Assembly (NCBI RefSeq): GCF_005876985.1
Contig: NZ_VAHD01000001.1
Span: forward strand, 434,001-498,000
Direction: 5' to 3'
DNA length: 64,000 nucleotides
Origin: Rhodoferax bucti
GTDB lineage: Bacteria > Pseudomonadota > Gammaproteobacteria > Burkholderiales > Burkholderiaceae_C
Positions 62,560-64,000 of the stretch are shown here, in pieces. Under the pieces are notes generated by a model, which worked only from the letters and a program-made list of their open reading frames with translations, did no database searches and was not told where the DNA came from. The translations under genes and the position numbers were made by a program. Numbering within the stretch: the stretch's first letter is position 1; each line of letters begins with the position of its first letter.

Positions 62560-63687
62560 TTACTTGCGGCGCACTTCGCCGCCCTGCGTCACCAGGCAGG
62601 CTGCCACGATGTCGTCTTCCAGGTCCACGTGCAAGGCACCTTCCTTGTTGATGATCAACTTCAGGAAGTCCAGCACGTTGCGCGCATAGAGGGACGAGGC
62701 ATCTGCCGCGACCAGCGCCGGCAGATTGGTCTCACCAATCAGCGTGACGCCGTGTTTGACAACGGTTTTGTCGGCCTCGGATAGCGGGCAGTTGCCGCCG
62801 CCGTTGGGGCCCTTGCCCGCCGCGATGTCCACAATCACCGAACCGGGTTTCATGGACTTGACCATGTCTTCGGTAATCAGCGTGGGGGCCGCACGACCGG
62901 GAATCAGCGCGGTGCTGATCACCACATCAGCCTGCGCCACGCGCTTGGCAACCTCAGCCTTCTGGCGGTCCAGCCAGCTCTGGGGCATGGGCTTGGCGTA
63001 GCCGCCCACACCGACAGCGGCTTCTTTTTCTTCATCGGTTTCGTAGGGCACGTCAATGAACTTGCCACCCAAGGATTCGACTTGCTCCTTCACGCTGGGA
63101 CGCACATCCGAGGCTTCGATCACTGCGCCCAAGCGCTTGGCGGTGGCGATGGCCTGCAAACCGGCCACGCCAACGCCGAGAATGACAACGCGCGCCGCTT
63201 TGACAGTGCCGGCAGCCGTCATCAGCATGGGGAAAAAGCGTTGGTACTTATCGGCCGCCATCATCACGGCCTTGTAACCGGCGATGTTGGCCTGACTGGA
63301 GAGCACGTCCATGCTTTGTGCGCGGGTGGTGCGGGGTGCCGCTTCCAGCGCGTAGGCGTTGAGTTGGGCGGCGGCCAGGCGTTGCAGGCCTTCGGCGTCA
63401 AACGGGTTGAGCATGCCCACCACGGTGCTGTCCGGGCGCATCTGGGCGAGTTCGGCATCCACCGGCGTGCGGACCTTGAGCACCAATTCACTGCCGAATG
63501 CGCCAGCAGCGTCGGTGATTTCGGCACCGGCAGCGACATAGGCCTCGTCGGTCACGCTGGCAGCGATGCCCGCACCGGATTGAACACGCACCGTGTGGCC
63601 CTGGGATTTCAGTTTTTTGACTGTCTCCGGGGTCACGGCAACTCGGGTCTCTCCCGCCAAGGTTTCAGCGGGTACGCCTATGTGCAT
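62560..63687 (-). CDS. pntAA: NAD(P) transhydrogenase alpha-1 (NAD-binding) subunit
   Basis: 375 residues. MHIGVPAETLAGETRVAVTPETVKKLKSQGH and the Rossmann site RVVILGVGVAGLQAIATAKRLGA identify the soluble NAD(H) domain of alanine-dehydrogenase type. First gene of pntAA-pntAB-pntB, 58 bp before pntAB. The operon supplies NADPH, for example to the glutathione and proline pathways in this window (inference). Confidence 0.96.
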   Translation of the reverse strand: MHIGVPAETLAGETRVAVTPETVKKLKSQGHTVRVQSGAGIAASVTDEAYVAAGAEITDAAGAFGSELVLKVRTPVDAELAQMRPDSTVVGMLNPFDAEGLQRLAAAQLNAYALEAAPRTTRAQSMDVLSSQANIAGYKAVMMAADKYQRFFPMLMTAAGTVKAARVVILGVGVAGLQAIATAKRLGAVIEASDVRPSVKEQVESLGGKFIDVPYETDEEKEAAVGVGGYAKPMPQSWLDRQKAEVAKRVAQADVVISTALIPGRAAPTLITEDMVKSMKPGSVIVDIAAGKGPNGGGNCPLSEADKTVVKHGVTLIGETNLPALVAADASSLYARNVLDFLKLIINKEGALHVDLEDDIVAACLVTQGGEVRRK

Positions 63688-63810
63688 GGGGCACTCCTAT
63701 AGAGTTGGAAAACAAGCTGTCTGTTAGCTTACATGAGTTTCCCTGCATTCCATGGGGCTAAAGTAGGCGTTGACGGCAAAGACTTTTGCATGAAATACAC
63801 ATAATCCAAC

Positions 63811-64000
63811 ATGACCCACCGATGGAAACCCCACGTGACCGTAGCCGCGGTGATTGAGCGGGACGGCCGTTTTTTGCTGGTAGAAGAGCGTACGGCCGAG
63901 GGCCTGCAGCTCAACAACCCCGCCGGGCACCTGGACCCCGGCGAGTCCCCGGCCGAGGGCTGCATCCGGGAGGTGCTGGAGGAAACGGCCCATCCCTTCA
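63811..64000 (+). CDS. Nudix hydrolase, NudJ-like (cut by window edge)
   Basis: 63 codons are visible. MTHRWKPHVTVAAVIERDGRFLLVEE is followed by the Nudix box GHLDPGESPAEGCIREVLEETA, complete with REVLEE. The start and box fit NudJ-type phosphatases, which often sit before mnmA; that gene would be outside the window. Divergent from pntAA by 123 bp. Confidence 0.88.
   Translation, partial: MTHRWKPHVTVAAVIERDGRFLLVEERTAEGLQLNNPAGHLDPGESPAEGCIREVLEETAHPF

Overview
The window is a dense, GC-rich stretch of a betaproteobacterial chromosome. The best fit is Burkholderiales, family Comamonadaceae (Rhodoferax/Curvibacter-like). Four things point there: the gene order bamE|fur|hprK-ptsN-hpf and leuS-lptE ... 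holA-proA, the GshA type of glutamate-cysteine ligase, a PEP-CTERM protein, and two short interspersed repeat families that I associate with this family. No rRNA, tRNA, CRISPR array, integrase or transposase was seen. No stretch longer than 300 bases lacks a gene.

Left part (1-20.7 kb). A glycerol-uptake locus (glpT partial and glpS leftward, glpR and glpK rightward) diverges from a TTCG-rich operator region. Then come proC, a DUF1800/DUF1501 export pair, a small acidic protein, a LysR regulator and a CaiB-type CoA-transferase, a PEP-CTERM beta-propeller protein, a Dabb protein, malate synthase G (glcB) with a textbook terminator, a membrane-anchored cytochrome c, a CYTH phosphatase, a CWC zinc-binding-type protein overlapping a diguanylate cyclase, AMP nucleosidase, and a NodI/NodJ-like ABC exporter.

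Middle part (20.7-44.6 kb). ohrR-ohr sits behind a perfect 34-bp palindrome. A K+ channel follows, then a metallophosphoesterase overlapping a Ser/Thr kinase-universal stress protein fusion, followed by the kinase srkA. Next come a PAP2 phosphatase, an epimerase and a DUF2520 protein. TerC/Alx and exoD lie behind a yybP-ykoY manganese riboswitch. A GT39 glycosyltransferase-PAP2 pair, a tautomerase and a glutamine amidotransferase follow. The leftward gshA-kup-benE-gshB cluster has a hairpin over the kup ribosome-binding site. A second diguanylate cyclase and holA-hyp-proA close this part.

Right part (44.7-64 kb). An lrp-ocd-rocF arginine/ornithine catabolic module is wedged between lptE and holA; I remember lptE and holA as neighbours in relatives. 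After it come leuS, dapB-exbB-exbD, bamE|fur, hprK-ptsN-hpf, an MFS exporter, corA with a structured leader, mtnN, fadD, the three-subunit transhydrogenase pntAA-pntAB-pntB, and a Nudix hydrolase cut by the window edge.

The strongest unexplained signal is a short repeat with a fixed core, GCTAY-N7-ATAGC, followed by a TGCTTGCGCA-type arm. About a dozen copies are visible. Some lie on or beside the stop codons of genes. Others lie inside genes (srkA, benE, proA, leuS, possibly glpK), where the surrounding protein reads through in frame. Links between genes: arginase, ornithine cyclodeaminase, ProA and ProC touch proline metabolism; GshA and GshB make glutathione; Fur, HprK, PtsN and Hpf are global regulators.
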